A stretch of 64,000 nucleotides of DNA from Ahaetulla prasina (Eukaryota > Chordata > Lepidosauria > Squamata > Colubridae), in the NCBI RefSeq assembly GCF_028640845.1, contig NC_080540.1, positions 153,085,920 through 153,149,919 on the forward strand, given 5' to 3'. Below, in pieces: positions 21,943-32,955 of this stretch (the stretch's first letter is position 1; each line of letters opens with the position of its first letter). A model generated the notes under the pieces. The model searched no databases. It worked only from the letters and a program-made list of their open reading frames with translations, and was not told the origin of the DNA. A program made the position numbers and the translations under genes.

Positions 21943-23133
21943 CTAACTCTTCGGACCTCGCAGTTCATTTTCTGGGAGTGAGTCGAGCTGACCGGAGGGA
22001 CTGCTCGTTCCTCTCAGCTCCTCCTCCAGGCCATCCGGCCTTGGATTACTTGCCGAGTCGTGCCTGCTGTCCTCAGGAAGGACCGGATGGTGTCGCTGGA
22101 CCTCGTCTGAACCAGATAAGTCCCCCGTTTTTTCTCGGCTTGAGTCAGCTGTGGGTTCAATCAATGAGTAGTCAGGGCCCGTCCCATCTATCTCTGGTCT
22201 AGTGTTAATTCTATTTCTTAGCTGATCTATGTGGCGTCTCCACACCCGGCCGTCCTCTATCTCTACGAGATACGACTTGGGGCCCGTGGTGTCTATGATT
22301 GTTCCCTTTAGCCAGTTTGGGCCATCACCGTAATTGTGTGCCCATACATAGCTTCCTATGGCCAGTTCTCTTGTTTTGCCTGGTGTTGTTTTGTACCCGT
22401 CTGGCGTGTAATTAGGGTTTAAACGGTCTAATGGGCATCTTAGTTTTCGTCCCATCAGTAGTTCTGCTGGGCTGCGGCCAGTGGCCACACAAGGGGTTCT
22501 GTGTTGTACCGTTAGGAATGCATCGATTTGTGATTGCCAATCGCCTGGGCCACTTCTGGACAATGCCTCTTTCGCGCTCCGGACGAAACGTTCAGCAAGG
22601 CCGTTCGTCGCAGGGTGGAAAGGCGCCGAGAGGGCATGTCGGATGCCCTCTTCTGCCAAGTACCCCTCAAAAAGTGTCGCGGTGAACTGTGGCCCATTGT
22701 CTGACACTAGAGTGTCCGGCAACCCGTGCGTTGCGAAAAGGTGCCTTAGTGCTGAAATGACAGCTTCAGCGGTTGTGGATTTCATTAGGATGATCTCCAA
22801 CCATTTGGAGAATGCATCCACCACTATTAGAAACGTTTGGCCGTGGAAGGGGCCGGCGAAGTCTATGTGTATACGGGACCATGGGCCTTGGGGTTTCTCC
22901 CACTCCCGGATTGGGGCCGTAGGTGGTAGTGGTCTGGACTCCTGGCACACTTGGCATCTGCCAACCTTGTCGCTAATCTCTTTGTCCATTAGGGGCCACC
23001 ACACATAGCTCCTAGCTAACCCCTTCATTCTCACGATCCCAGGGTGACCTTCGTGCAGAAGTTCCAGAACTTTTCCCCTCAGTTTCTCTGGAACAACCAC
23101 CCTATCCCCCCAGAGCAGGCAACCCCCTTGCAC
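21943..23133 (-). CDS. Gypsy integrase
   Basis: The 396-codon frame is the integrase module of the Gypsy pol gene, which inserts the reverse-transcribed DNA into the genome. A zinc-binding N-terminus shows HEGH at residues 27-30 and CQVC at 60-63. The catalytic core has D91 (HIDFAGPF), D145 (SDNGPQF) and E181 (NGLAERF), giving the D-53-D-35-E spacing of retroviral-type integrases. The C-terminal part has an SH3-like stretch (GPKSYLVEIEDGRVWRRHID) and then a polar, serine-rich tail; no chromodomain is seen. The first methionine is internal to the polyprotein, not a true start. This is the longest intact module, so it may be functional although the upstream frame is broken. Confidence 0.9.
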   Translation of the reverse strand: MQGGCLLWGDRVVVPEKLRGKVLELLHEGHPGIVRMKGLARSYVWWPLMDKEISDKVGRCQVCQESRPLPPTAPIREWEKPQGPWSRIHIDFAGPFHGQTFLIVVDAFSKWLEIILMKSTTAEAVISALRHLFATHGLPDTLVSDNGPQFTATLFEGYLAEEGIRHALSAPFHPATNGLAERFVRSAKEALSRSGPGDWQSQIDAFLTVQHRTPCVATGRSPAELLMGRKLRCPLDRLNPNYTPDGYKTTPGKTRELAIGSYVWAHNYGDGPNWLKGTIIDTTGPKSYLVEIEDGRVWRRHIDQLRNRINTRPEIDGTGPDYSLIEPTADSSREKTGDLSGSDEVQRHHPVLPEDSRHDSASNPRPDGLEEELRGTSSPSGQLDSLPENELRGPKS

Positions 23134-23348
23134 TGATAATTCCCGCTTTTCTTAACAAATTCTTTGAAACGCCGCCCGGCGCAGTGGGCCACCCTCTTGA
23201 ACCCAACCAATTACAGTTCTCAAAGTAATGTCCCGGTATGAAGCCGAGCCACCTCCTTAGGCGTGACTGGGCCAGAGTCCAGAGAGTCAATTAACAGTAT
23301 GGGTGTCCCGGAGTGGGGTCTCGATCGCCCCTGGCAGTGGGCATCTGC

Positions 23349-23681
23349 TTAATCGTCCGCATGCCCCAACTCCTTTCCTGGCCGATGCCGCAGTTTATAG
23401 GAGTAGGCAGCTAGAAAGATAGTCCATCGGGTCAATCGGGCGAGAGTGCCACGGTGTTGGCGGTCGCCAGCCAGCAACCCTAATAGTGGTCTATGGTCTG
23501 TAATAATTTCAAAGTCTCGACCAAAACCGTATTCGTGAAATTTTTTCACTCCTGAAACTATGGCTAGGGCTTCCCTGTCCAACTGACTATAGTTCCTCTC
23601 TGCCGAGGACATCGTTCTGGAGTAGAAAGCTATTGGGGCTTCTGCGCCATTCGGGAGTCTGTGGCTGAGCACAGCCCCCAC
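23349..23681 (-). pseudogene. Gypsy RNase H segment, frame-broken on both sides
   Basis: The 110-codon frame encodes the RNase H domain, which degrades the RNA strand during reverse transcription. Visible landmarks are LPNGAEAPIAFYSRTMSSAE, YSQLDREALAIV (with the catalytic-type glutamate) and ITDHRPLLGLL. Upstream, an extra base just before 23690 changes frame next to the expected DASPYG-like start. Downstream, a missing base near 23345 introduces a stop at the end of HADD. It lies between the reverse transcriptase and integrase segments, as in other Gypsy pol genes. The methionine at the start is not a genuine initiator. Confidence 0.85.
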
Positions 23682-23857
23682 CCCATACGGGGACGCGTCA
23701 AACTAACACCACTGGCATTGTGCTATTGTACTGGATCAGTAAACTATCGTTCGATAGTAGGTTTTTTACTGCCTCGAATGCTCTAGCTTCTGCCTTTCCC
23801 CAAGACCAAACAGCATTCTTTCCCAGTAACTTATGTAGCGGCTCGGCAACAGTTGCC

Positions 23858-24208
23858 TTATTTTTTAAAAAGACCGCGGAAAAAGTTCAATAGACCCAGA
23901 AATGCCTGTAGCTCTGTTTTGTTTCTGGGTGCTGGGGCCTTTTTTATTGCCTTGATTTTGCTCTCTGTGGGGTGAATTCCTTCCTTGTCTATTCGGTAGC
24001 CCAAGAAATCTACGGATTCTACCCCTATTTGGCATTTGTTCAATTTAACTTTTAAACCGGCTGCCCGGAAAATGCCCAAAACTTTTCTCAAACGCTCCCC
24101 AATTCTTCTAAATTTTCGCTGATACCAACACATCATCAAAATATGGTACCACCCCGGAGCCCTTGCAGAAGTCGCTCCATTAAATTTTGAAAAGGCCAGG
24201 TGCCACAC
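23858..24208 (-). pseudogene. Gypsy reverse transcriptase, central segment, frameshifted
   Basis: The end of this frame encodes the thumb side of the polymerase: LNKCQIGVESVDFLGYRI and IHPTESKIKAI, then TELQAFLGLLNFFRGL. The catalytic YFDD-type box is present at the DNA level near 24145-24165 but in a different frame, so at least one frameshift separates it from the downstream part. Another break follows at about 24250, where the gag-protease-RT frame stops. Gypsy reverse transcriptases normally run through this region uninterrupted. Confidence 0.8.
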
Positions 24209-24252
24209 TCACCCCAAACTGTAATCTGGTACATTTAAAGCACCTCTGTGAG

Positions 24253-25935
24253 TTACAATTGTCTGGGCTTCGCTGTGTTGGCATCTACGGGCAGCTGTTG
24301 ATAGGCTTGGGCCAAATCTAATTTGGCAAAAATGTGCCCTTGCCCCAGCGAGTGCAGCAAGTGTTGCACCACTGGAACCGGGTAAGCGCTTTTTTGCAAG
24401 GCTTTGTTTAAGGTCGCCTTGTAGTCAGCGCAAATTCGAACTGACCCATCTGGTTTTACTGGGGTGACGATTGGCGTCTCCCATTTTGCATGGTCGACTG
24501 GTACTAGTATCCCTTGACTGACTAGTTTGTCTATTTCCCGGTCAATCTTGGGCTTAAGGGCGAAAGGAACCCTCCTCGCTTTTAACCGTATGGGGGCTAC
24601 CTGAGGATCTAAGTTGAAAGAAATAGGGGTCCCCTTGTACTTGCCCAGGCAGTCTTTGAAAACATCTTCGAATTCTTCCATGAGGGCGTCCTTTAGGTTA
24701 AAGTCGTTTCTGTAGATGCCAGTCACTCCCATGCCCAATGCTCGAAACCAGTCTAGTCCCAACAAGCTTGGCAGGGTCCCCTCGACTATCGTGATGGGCA
24801 GGGTTTTCTTGTGTGGTCCGTACTCGACGCGGACGGATGTTGTCCCTCGAACAGGGATGCGATTCCCTTGGTAGTCTTGAACTTTTAGCCGCTGTGTTCG
24901 CAGTTTGCGCTTGGCGATGTTCGGCAAAGCTTTCGCAAAAATGTCCCAGGACATGATTGTGATCGCTGACCCTGTGTCCACCTCCAGTCGGCACGGCACT
25001 CCTTCGATTTTTGGTTTTGTGAAGATCTTCTTCTCTAAACGGGTCGCTGCACGACCCACTATCACGGTCGTTCGATTTGACTTCGCGCCCTTTTTGTTTT
25101 GACCAATCACGGGTCGCCTTGCCGATCCCGCGCTCTGATTGGTTGGTTTGAATTTTCGGCGGGAAGGTTGGGGTGCTCGACAGACTTGAGCCAGGTGCCC
25201 CTTCTTCTCGCACCGCCGACATGTAGCGTCCTTGAACTTGCATTGTTGACGCTGGTGTTGCCCTCCGCAACTTCCGCAGTCATCCCGGTCTTCTTTTCTC
25301 GGTCTCCCGGTGTGGAAAACTCCTTCCTCATCCTCGCCGTCTGATTCGGTCTGGATTTCTTCGTTGTGGACCGGAGTTGATTTCGCGCTCGCCATTGGTG
25401 TGAGCGGCTTTTGTAGGGTTTCCGCTGCTTGGGTGGACATCTCATGAGCTCTGGCTTCGTCCAGAGCGTTTGCCAGCGTTAGGTTGCTCTTGGATAGCAG
25501 CCGCCTCCGCAAACGAATGTCCCTGACCCCACGGATGAGTTGCTCCAACAGTTCCTCATCCAAATCTCGGTACCCACAATATTTAGAGGCTTTCCTTAGG
25601 GCGGCCATGTATTCGCTGATGGACTCGCCCTCTTGCTGTCTGCGCTCTCCAAATTCAAAACGTTGCACGTATTTGGACGGTGTTGGCGCGAAATGGTTCT
25701 TCAATAGGTTCTGCAGAGTTTGCCACGATACCGATTGTACCGGCGTTGGCTCTGCCAGGGCTTCTGCGATGTCGATGACCTCGGGACCGCAGTGGCTCAG
25801 GAAATACGCCCTTTTTCTGTTGTCTGGAACTCCTTGCAGTTCGTTCGCCTCGAGGAAACTCTCGAAACGGGTCATGTATGTTCCCCATTTCTCCTTGGAT
25901 GGGTCAAACGGCGCGGGCGGTGTGTAGCTGGCCAT
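24253..25935 (-). CDS. Gypsy Gag-protease-RT (N-terminal part of polyprotein)
   Basis: The 560-codon frame opens with ATG at 25935, just inside the 5' LTR and primer site, and is the most likely true start. Residues 1-180 form a capsid-like Gag region (YFLSHCGPEVIDIAEAL, ISEYMAALRKASKYCG). Two zinc knuckles follow: C220-C223-H227-C232 (irregular spacing) and C239-C242-H247-C252 (CX2CX4HX4C). The aspartic protease active site is DTGS at 320-323. The reverse transcriptase begins near residue 430 with ARRVPFALKPKIDREIDKL and reaches GHIFAKLDLAQAYQQLPV (motif A). The frame stops there, so the polymerase is incomplete. Gag, protease and RT share one frame, with no slippage signal needed between them. 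Confidence 0.9.
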   Translation of the reverse strand: MASYTPPAPFDPSKEKWGTYMTRFESFLEANELQGVPDNRKRAYFLSHCGPEVIDIAEALAEPTPVQSVSWQTLQNLLKNHFAPTPSKYVQRFEFGERRQQEGESISEYMAALRKASKYCGYRDLDEELLEQLIRGVRDIRLRRRLLSKSNLTLANALDEARAHEMSTQAAETLQKPLTPMASAKSTPVHNEEIQTESDGEDEEGVFHTGRPRKEDRDDCGSCGGQHQRQQCKFKDATCRRCEKKGHLAQVCRAPQPSRRKFKPTNQSAGSARRPVIGQNKKGAKSNRTTVIVGRAATRLEKKIFTKPKIEGVPCRLEVDTGSAITIMSWDIFAKALPNIAKRKLRTQRLKVQDYQGNRIPVRGTTSVRVEYGPHKKTLPITIVEGTLPSLLGLDWFRALGMGVTGIYRNDFNLKDALMEEFEDVFKDCLGKYKGTPISFNLDPQVAPIRLKARRVPFALKPKIDREIDKLVSQGILVPVDHAKWETPIVTPVKPDGSVRICADYKATLNKALQKSAYPVPVVQHLLHSLGQGHIFAKLDLAQAYQQLPVDANTAKPRQL

Positions 25936-26020
25936 CGCTGCGTTTCCGCCCTGAATTTGCTGGGTTCGGTCCTCGTAGTGCGTTCAGCTCTTTCCTGGTG
26001 CTTTTAGCCTCGGGATCCCA

Positions 26021-26032
26021 CCTTCGTCGCCA
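26021..26032 (-). promoter_or_regulatory. Primer binding site (serine-tRNA type)
   Basis: On the minus strand TGGCGACGAAGG begins one base after the 5' LTR. It resembles the complement of a tRNA-Ser(GCT) 3' end (TGGCGACGAGG), with one extra or changed base. Known for Mag-like Gypsy elements. Confidence 0.6.
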
Positions 26033-26033
26033 G

Positions 26034-26210
26034 TGTTAAGTTTGGGCAATAACGAGGCAGGAGACCAGGGTAGTGACAACAGCTCTTTAATATACAGTGA
26101 ACCCAGCAACCAGTACTGGGGCAAACCTCTCTTTATATACAGTTCAGCCGGTGGCCTCAACCAATCAGCAACGTGCTAATTCCCGCCAAAACTTTTAAAG
26201 ATACATTACA
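26034..26210 (-). repeat. Gypsy 5' LTR
   Basis: 177 bp, TG...CA, identical to the other LTR; bordered by the TSD TTGAG at 26211-26215. Confidence 0.95.
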
Positions 26211-26659
26211 TTGAGATTCTAGAAAGAGTGCAGAGAAGAGCAACAAAGATGATTAGGGGGACTGGAGTTTAAAACATATGAAGAACGGTTGCAGGAACTG
26301 GGTATGTCTAGTTTAATAAAAAGAAGGACTAGGGGAGACATGATAGCTGTGTTCCAATATCTCAGGGGTTGCCACAAAGAAGAGGGAGTCGAGCTGTTCT
26401 CCAAAGCACCTGAGGGTAGAACAAGAAGCAATGGGTGGAAACTAATCAAGGAGAGAAGCAACTTAGAACTAAGGAGAAATTTCCTGACAGTTAGAACAAT
26501 TAATAAGTGGAACGACTTGCCTGCAGAAGTTGTGAATGCTCCAACACTGGAAATTTTTAAGAAAATGTTGAATAGCCATTTGTCTGAAATGGTGTAGAGT
26601 TTCCTGCCTGGGCAGCGGGTTGGACTAGAAGACCTCCAAGGTCCCTTCCAACTCTGTTA

Positions 26660-26904
<245 letters not shown>

Positions 26905-27729
26905 CAATATGTGACATGAATAAAATGATAAGAATCAGATGAGAGAGTATAAAAAAAGTAAATGGGCCACTTATTATGTAATAAGTGAAACTTGAGAAAA
27001 AATAAATATGGTTGAAAAGAAAAGTGTGTAAAAGTTTAACAACTAAAAGAAATTTGAGTTTTCAAATAAAAAAAAATATTAGCAGATAGATTTATTTCCT
27101 TATAAAATGAATTGAAATGTAAAAACAGCTGCATGTAACAGAATAAAACCAGGCAGCTAATAAAGAAGTATGAAAAAAGAATGCTTGTTGTATCAATAGG
27201 GTATTAAAGGTTGTGGATGTAAAAAAATGTACATAAAGAGAATACTGCAAAAATGAGGATAACAGAAATATAGCCAAATGTACATAAAGAGAAAAATAAC
27301 CAAAGAGCTATGTATGGTTGGGATTAAAAAAGACAGAAAAAAGCAGAGCAAATTTGAGAGGAATAACATTTGTTTTGGAAGTGGGTGAAAGGGCTAAACA
27401 AGGAGCTGCCAGCAGAGTGAATAGTATTTTTAAAAGGGAGATCTGAAGATTTGGGATGGAACTGGAATAAAAGAATGCTAGAATATTATATTAGCTGCAT
27501 TGGAATGACAATGTTACCTGAAAGAGCAGAGCTGAAATAAGTATTGTGTTAGTATCTAAGAAAAAAATTAATGAATATTGAGTCATTAAAAACTATGAAA
27601 ATGTTGCTTAATGGTTAAACTATAAGTGTGGACAAGTTAGTTCAAAAAATGATAAAAGATAGTTATGATTTCTTTATGGAATAGCTATGCAATTTGTTTT
27701 AATTTGTATCAAACCTGAATTTTTGCCTG
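26905..27729. other. Unclassified AT-rich non-coding DNA
   Basis: No gene is supportable. The style, A-rich with many AAAAG words, is like the decayed LINE that follows, so older parts of that element may extend into here. Confidence 0.35.
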
Positions 27730-28775
27730 TTCCCCTTTGTAGAGAGGATGGTAGGAAGAATGAATTCAAAAACTATAGGGGGATTAGTGCATTAAGATGC
27801 CTGATACAATTCTGAACCAAAGGTATAAGATGGCACAGCAAAATTTAAGCAATTTTATGCTTGGCTGGATCTATGTGAAACAGATGTTTCCTTTTTAGCA
27901 GGTCATTGAGAAATGCATGAATATAGAGAAATTTATTCTATATTTCTGGATGTAGCAAAGGACATGATAAATTGAATAGCCCTGAATTGTAGAATGTGTT
28001 GCATGAATAGAGTGTGGAATATTGATTGCTGAATGCAATAAGAGCAATATATAATGGAAGTAAACCATGTATAAGAATAAAATTACTGGAATATTTGATA
28101 TTGATTATTGAGCACTAAGTGATTTGTGCGATGTCTAATTGTTGATTCAGTATTTAAGGATAAATATATTAAAAATATTTTTAGCGATGTTAGTAATGTA
28201 TTGATTGGAAAAGTGAATATGTGCATCCTCTTGTATGCAGATAAAACATTACTGTCTGAGAATCTGGATTATTTGTAGTGAATGTTAATTATGTATTAAG
28301 GAGTATGGATCTGAAAATCAAAGATTAAGTTAGTCATGTTTGGTTGAGAAAGTGGAGTGAGTCATTGCAAGTTATGCCTACATGATGAAAACTAGATAAT
28401 GTTTTATGTATGTGCAAATGCTGGTAGGAATGTATCAGTGGCTAGTGTGTTTGTTTTCTCAAAAGTAGTGAAAATGGCTTGTAGAGTAGCATGATTCTAC
28501 CCACCTTGTTATACAGAAAGGAAAGCTGAGTATGTTAGAAGAAACAAAAGTACATTGAATGCAATTTGAAGAGGAACTTAAGAAGGCAAACCAAGAGGTG
28601 GGTTCAGAGATGAATGCAAAAAATGAGTGACAGTGCAAAAGAAAAGAGAATCTTGAGGTAGTTTGGTCATATAAAGAGAATAAATTATGATGAAATCACA
28701 GAACAAAAATATCAAAGAAGATGAAAGGGACTGAGAATAACAAGGGAAGGACTAAGAAAGTCAGGGTTGGGTGGA
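27730..28775 (+). mobile_element. Decayed RTE-like LINE remnant
   Basis: No long frame survives, but reverse-transcriptase words appear in order on the plus strand. EFKNYRGIS lies at 27762-27788. QVIEKCMNIE lies near 27900-27930. A YADD-like LLYADKTLLSE is at 28228-28260, its second catalytic aspartate now lysine. FGHIKRINYD, typical of the C-terminus of RTE-like proteins, lies near 28661-28690. Order and spacing fit one ORF2. Stops and frameshifts are many, so it is old. The exact family is uncertain. Confidence 0.5.
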
Positions 28776-29489
28776 ATTGAAATTTTTTTTCAAAACAAAA
28801 ATGGTAAGAAATTTCTAGAATAAAAGGCAATGAATAAAGCAATGTATGGAGGAATCACCGATAGGGATTTACAGGGACAAAAATGTGGAGGACAGAAACA
28901 TGGAGGAAAGGCAATATAAGAAATAAACTTCATTTTAAAAAGCAGTAATGGGCTTCTTTTTTATACAATGTAATTTTATTATCCAACTATTATGAGCTAT
29001 ATCCATTTATGTTACAGAAATCGAAATGTTATTGCGAGCTACATTTTTGATGGTACAAATTCCATATCCTATTTCCCCAAGTAGTAAAAAGAGTCAGGAT
29101 AGAGGCTCAGTATCTGTTTATGATAAAAGATAATTAAAGAATAGAGTATTATTATAAGTGGGCAATTTTATTGTATAATTAAAATTATTATGTTCATAAT
29201 TTTCTCTAGAATGCAAGACTTACTAGATGTCTCTTCCCCTTCCAGCTAAGGCTAGACTTCCATTTTATATATAAGAGGGAAACTATAGATCAAGAAAGAA
29301 AGATTCAGAGTTATTGATGGAGGTTGAAAGACATATTTTGGGTACAGCTATCTATATCCAAAAATCTGGTATGAAGCAGATAGCTCTATTATCCAGTCAC
29401 AGGAATGCAATACTCATTTACGTAAGGATTACAAAGAGAGCCTTAAAATTTTTACTGATCTCTCTTCCAAAAGGAAGTGAAATGTAATA
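28776..29489. other. Unclassified non-coding DNA
   Basis: Nothing recognisable; the 3' end of the decayed LINE may lie here. Confidence 0.35.
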
Positions 29490-29957
29490 CAGGTAGTCTT
29501 GTTTAGTGACCGGACTTGTCAACATAATCATTAATCAAAGTGGTTCCTAGATGAAAAGTCCTGCACTTATGATTTGACTTCAGCTTTCCTTTGCTTCACA
29601 ACATCAGAAGGTTGCAGCCCAGAACAACCAGGTGAGCTCAAATGGCAGGTAAGGTTTCTGGAATTCAACTCACAATGAAGCCAGGTTAAAAGACAAATCT
29701 TATAAGCCCTTTTTTTTCAAAGAGATGCTTGTTTAAATAATCTCTTCACAGGTCAGGGAGAGGAAGGAAAAATAACAGGGTCAGGCGCAGGACAGTGCAT
29801 ATTAACTGACTATGGTTGGTGAACATGTGACAGAAAGAAACATTGACAGGCACTGCAGACTGTAAATACAGGCAATGATTCCAAAGCTACTTTTTTCATC
29901 ACCATCATAATTGCAAATGGTTGCTGCCTGAGGTAGTTGGTTAATGATGACTACTTG
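29490..29957. mobile_element. TA-flanked element with CAGGTAGTC ends
   Basis: The left end is CAGGTAGTCTTG and the right end GACTACTTG, both bordered by TA (29488-29489, 29958-29959). The ends match the family at 31792 and 51615, but the interior is largely different, so it is either an old copy or a related subfamily. Confidence 0.5.
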
Positions 29958-29992
29958 TATTACTCATTAAACTTCCTGTCTTTGGGGGAAGT

Positions 29993-30306
29993 CAGTGGTG
30001 GATTTCAAAAATTTTTTACTATCGGTTCTGTGGCTTGGTGAACATGGCTTGGTGGGCGTGACTTGGTGGGCGTGGCTTGGTGGGCGTGGCAGGGGAAGGA
30101 TACTGTAAAATCTCCATTCCCTCCCCACTCCAGGGGGAAGGATATTGCAAAATCCCCATTTCTTCCTGATCAGCTGGGACTTGGGAGGGAGAGAATAGAT
30201 GGGGGCGGGGCCAGTCAGAGGTGGTATTTATCAGTTCTCCGAACCACTCAAAAGTTCCTCTACCGGTTCTCCAGAATAAGTCAGAACCTGCTGCATACCA
30301 CCTCTG
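29993..30306. mobile_element. Non-autonomous hAT-like element (CAGTGGTGGG family)
   Basis: Left end CAGTGGTGGATTTCAAAA; right end ATACCACCTCTG. The flanks GGGGAAGT (29985-29992) and AGGGAAGT (30307-30314) differ at one base. It has the tandem GGTGGGCGTGG units of the copy at 10539. Confidence 0.88.
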
Positions 30307-30314
30307 AGGGAAGT

Positions 30315-31265
30315 ATAGAACACTCTTAGATAAACAATGCAACTTGACCCTTATTTACCAGTTCAGACATCTTTGCAGCTAATTTATATTCAACATTTCT
30401 TCCTCCACATTCCAAAAATAATATTCATACATATTAATGTACACATGGAAGAGTTTTGGATCCATCAAACCTGGGACATGAGAAAGAGGGTAATCCTATG
30501 TAAATGAAAAGAACCTTATTCTCCTGATATTGAAGAATGGATTCCGTATATGAACATGCTATTGAATTTTGAAAACTCTTTTATACTGCAAAGTGATAAG
30601 ATCAAGCAATACCTTTCTGTATAGTCTAGATATAATAGGCATTAGGATTTGAATGATATGGATAGTTTTCCTAATTCCTCTTTTTTAATTGTTTTTTTAA
30701 TGTTTATGTTAATTATAATATTTTCTGTCTCAATCTAGTACAAATTCCACAAAACATTAAGCAAACAAATACATGTTCACTCATTTAGTCAATTTTTAAA
30801 AAGTCAACTTCAAACTAGAGACGTTTGAAAATGCAGCAAAATATATTCATATCAAAACTGTCAAGCTCCTTCAGGAGGAAAAATTATTATAAAACATTTT
30901 CAGCTTGTCAGCATTTTATCTGAATTAAACCCATCATGTTTGGTCTTATATGGTCACTCTTTCATTGATTTTACATTGTCTTTCATTAATAGCAAAAGGC
31001 CAGCAATACATTAAATGCAGTAAAATCATAATCAAACTGTGCATTAGGCAAGAAACTATAATTACTGTCTCAGCAAAATATTTTACCCAAAGGCAAGTAG
31101 ACCTCTTTTTTTTCAATTATGCTTTCATAGCTTCCTATATGAGTCCTCCATAAAATTTAAAATCTCTTCAAAAAGATCAGAATATTTCAAACACAGTAGT
31201 GTGAGTCTTATATTTGCAGAATGTGTCTCTTTTCTTGAAAAGCTTATTTTATTTAAGTTCAGTAT
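30315..31265. other. Unclassified non-coding DNA
   Basis: AT-rich; no gene or repeat is recognised. Confidence 0.4.
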
Positions 31266-31692
31266 TTTTATTTATTTATTTATTTATTTATTTGATTTTT
31301 ATACCGTCCTTCTCCCGAAGGACTCAGGGCGGTGTACAGGCAGAATAAAACCAACAAAGAACAATATACAAAGTTAAAATATCAATTAAAAACTTATTAA
31401 ATGAGCCTGAAAAATTTAAGAAATTTACCATAAAACCAAAAACCCCATTAAAATTGCTAAAAATTTGAGTTTAAAATTCCATTCAAGCCAGCCCCGCGCG
31501 AATAAAGAGATATGTTTTCAGTTCGCGACGGAATGTCCGAAGGTCAGATATCTGGCGTAAGCCCGGGGGGAGTTCGTTCCAGAGTGTGGGAGCCCCCACA
31601 GAGAAGGCCCGTCCCCTGGGGGCCGCCAGCCGACATTGTTTGGCGGACGGCACCCTGAGAAGTCCCTCTCTGTGAGAGCGTACGGGTCGGTG
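31266..31692 (-). mobile_element. L2 LINE 3' end, truncated
   Basis: Starting from a TTTA tail, the reverse strand contains the L2 3' UTR with CCGCCCTGAGTC and GGGAGAAGGAC-type motifs. It also holds the C-terminal coding part with the GTTCCAGAGTGTGGGAGCCC region (WNELP-type in L2), matching 41640-41986. It ends at about 31692, so only the last ~420 bp is present. Similar to 50134-51064. Confidence 0.85.
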
Positions 31693-31791
31693 GTAGCAGC
31701 ACAGTAATTCTAGCTACCTGTTTCCCAGGATATTGTGAAATATTAAAAATTCAGTGAAACTGAAAAAAGCATGAGGAATGAAATAATACTA

Positions 31792-32132
31792 CAAGTAGCC
31801 CTTGACTTACAACCATAATTGAGCCCAAAATTTCTGATGTTAATTGAGTTTTGTCTCATTTTACAACCTTTCTTGCTACAATTGTTAAGTGAATCTGGAT
31901 TTTCCCATTGATTTTGCTTGTCAGAAGATCACAAAAGGAGATCACATGATCCCAGGACGCTGTGACCCTCATAAATACCATCAAAACCATCAGTCACTAA
32001 GTGTCTGAATTTTGGTCATGTGATCATGGGGATGCTGCAGCGGTCGTAAGTGTGAAAAATGGTCATAAGTCACTTTTTTCAGTGCCATTGTAACTTTGAA
32101 TGGTCACTGAATGAACTGTTAAAAGTTATCTG
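31792..32132 (-). mobile_element. TA-flanked CAGGTAGTCC family copy
   Basis: The left end CAAGTAGCCCTTGACTTACA and the right end AAGTTATCTG are inverted repeats bounded by TA (31790-31791, 32133-32134). The interior matches the copies at 48646, 49574, 51615 and 57203. No coding region. Confidence 0.7.
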
Positions 32133-32238
32133 TATTTAAAACAACCTGTATTTAAAAGAACATTCATTCATTTGGTAAGGCCACTAATGTGATAGTGACT
32201 TTCTGTAGTACATAATAATAAAAACAAATTAACATCAT

Positions 32239-32240
32239 GC

Positions 32241-32271
<31 letters not shown>

Positions 32272-32290
32272 TACATACACGTGTGTGAAA
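32239..32290 (+). repeat. (CA)n microsatellite
   Basis: CA dinucleotides with a single interruption, then CATACATACACGTGTGTG. Confidence 0.95.
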
Positions 32291-32756
32291 TATCCAGAAA
32301 GATTAAAATTAGCTCCTCTCAACATGCAACATTCCCACCAGAGGTCCACTATTCAAACTAATCCAAAGTCTGAGAAGAGCCAGGTTTTAAGAGTTCGTTT
32401 GAATGAGACCAAAGTAGAGGCCATAGAAATTTCAGGAGATGTTGAAGGCAGATTTCACAACAGAGAAGGCTCACTTCCTGGATCTCATTTAGTGACACTG
32501 TTTAATCAATGAGATTCAAAGCACGTCAGCTCTGTCAAATTGAACAAGGACTACAGAAGATAGACATGCCCTCAGAGAGCCAGGACCTATGCCACGAAGG
32601 GATTTAAGCATGGCATTAAATGTTGACCATATAGAAATGTACTGCTTTATCTTATCATTTGTAGAACATTCTATTTTTCAAGAGTAAAGATTGAGGATGA
32701 ACAGGAATATCTAGAGATTAAAAGTGGCTCTTAGATCCTGTTTGGTCCTGGTATAA

Positions 32757-32955
32757 TGCTATAGAATAGAATAGAATAGAATAGAATAGAATAGAATAGA
32801 ATAGAATAGAATAGAATAGAATAGAATAGAATAGAATAGAATTTTATTGGCCAAGTGTGATTGGACACACAAGGAATTTGCCTTGGTGCATATGCTCTCA
32901 GTGTACATAAAAGAAAAGATGCGTTCATCAAGGTACAACATTTACAACACAATTG
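32757..32955 (-). mobile_element. Rex1-like LINE 3' tail with AATAG array
   Basis: The array of 16 AGAAT-type units (32761-32842) leads into TTTTATTGGCCAAGTGTGAT and ACACACAAGGAATTTGCCTT, the Rex1-like 3' UTR seen in reverse. It has no coding part. It forms an inverted pair with the copy at 33357. Confidence 0.85.

Larger units (their letters stand above)
21675..26210 (-). mobile_element. Ty3/Gypsy LTR retrotransposon, structurally complete
   Basis: Two 177-bp LTRs with TG...CA ends, identical as read by eye, bound a 4.2-kb interior. The 5-bp TSD TTGAG lies on both sides (21670-21674, 26211-26215). On the minus strand the order is 5' LTR, primer binding site, gag, protease, reverse transcriptase, RNase H, integrase, polypurine tract, 3' LTR, which is Ty3/Gypsy order. 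Two zinc knuckles, absence of an envelope frame and the serine-tRNA-type primer site suggest a Mag-like lineage. Pol is broken by several frameshifts and stops even though the LTRs are identical. Confidence 0.93.

Noticed and set aside
22481..23008. 175-codon plus-strand frame opposite the integrase
   Set aside because: It is the antisense shadow of a G+C-rich coding region. All Gypsy domains read on the minus strand.
32731..32952. Tyrosine/serine-repeat protein frames over AATAG arrays, also at 33358 and 39795
   Set aside because: They are translations of pentamer microsatellites in LINE tails.
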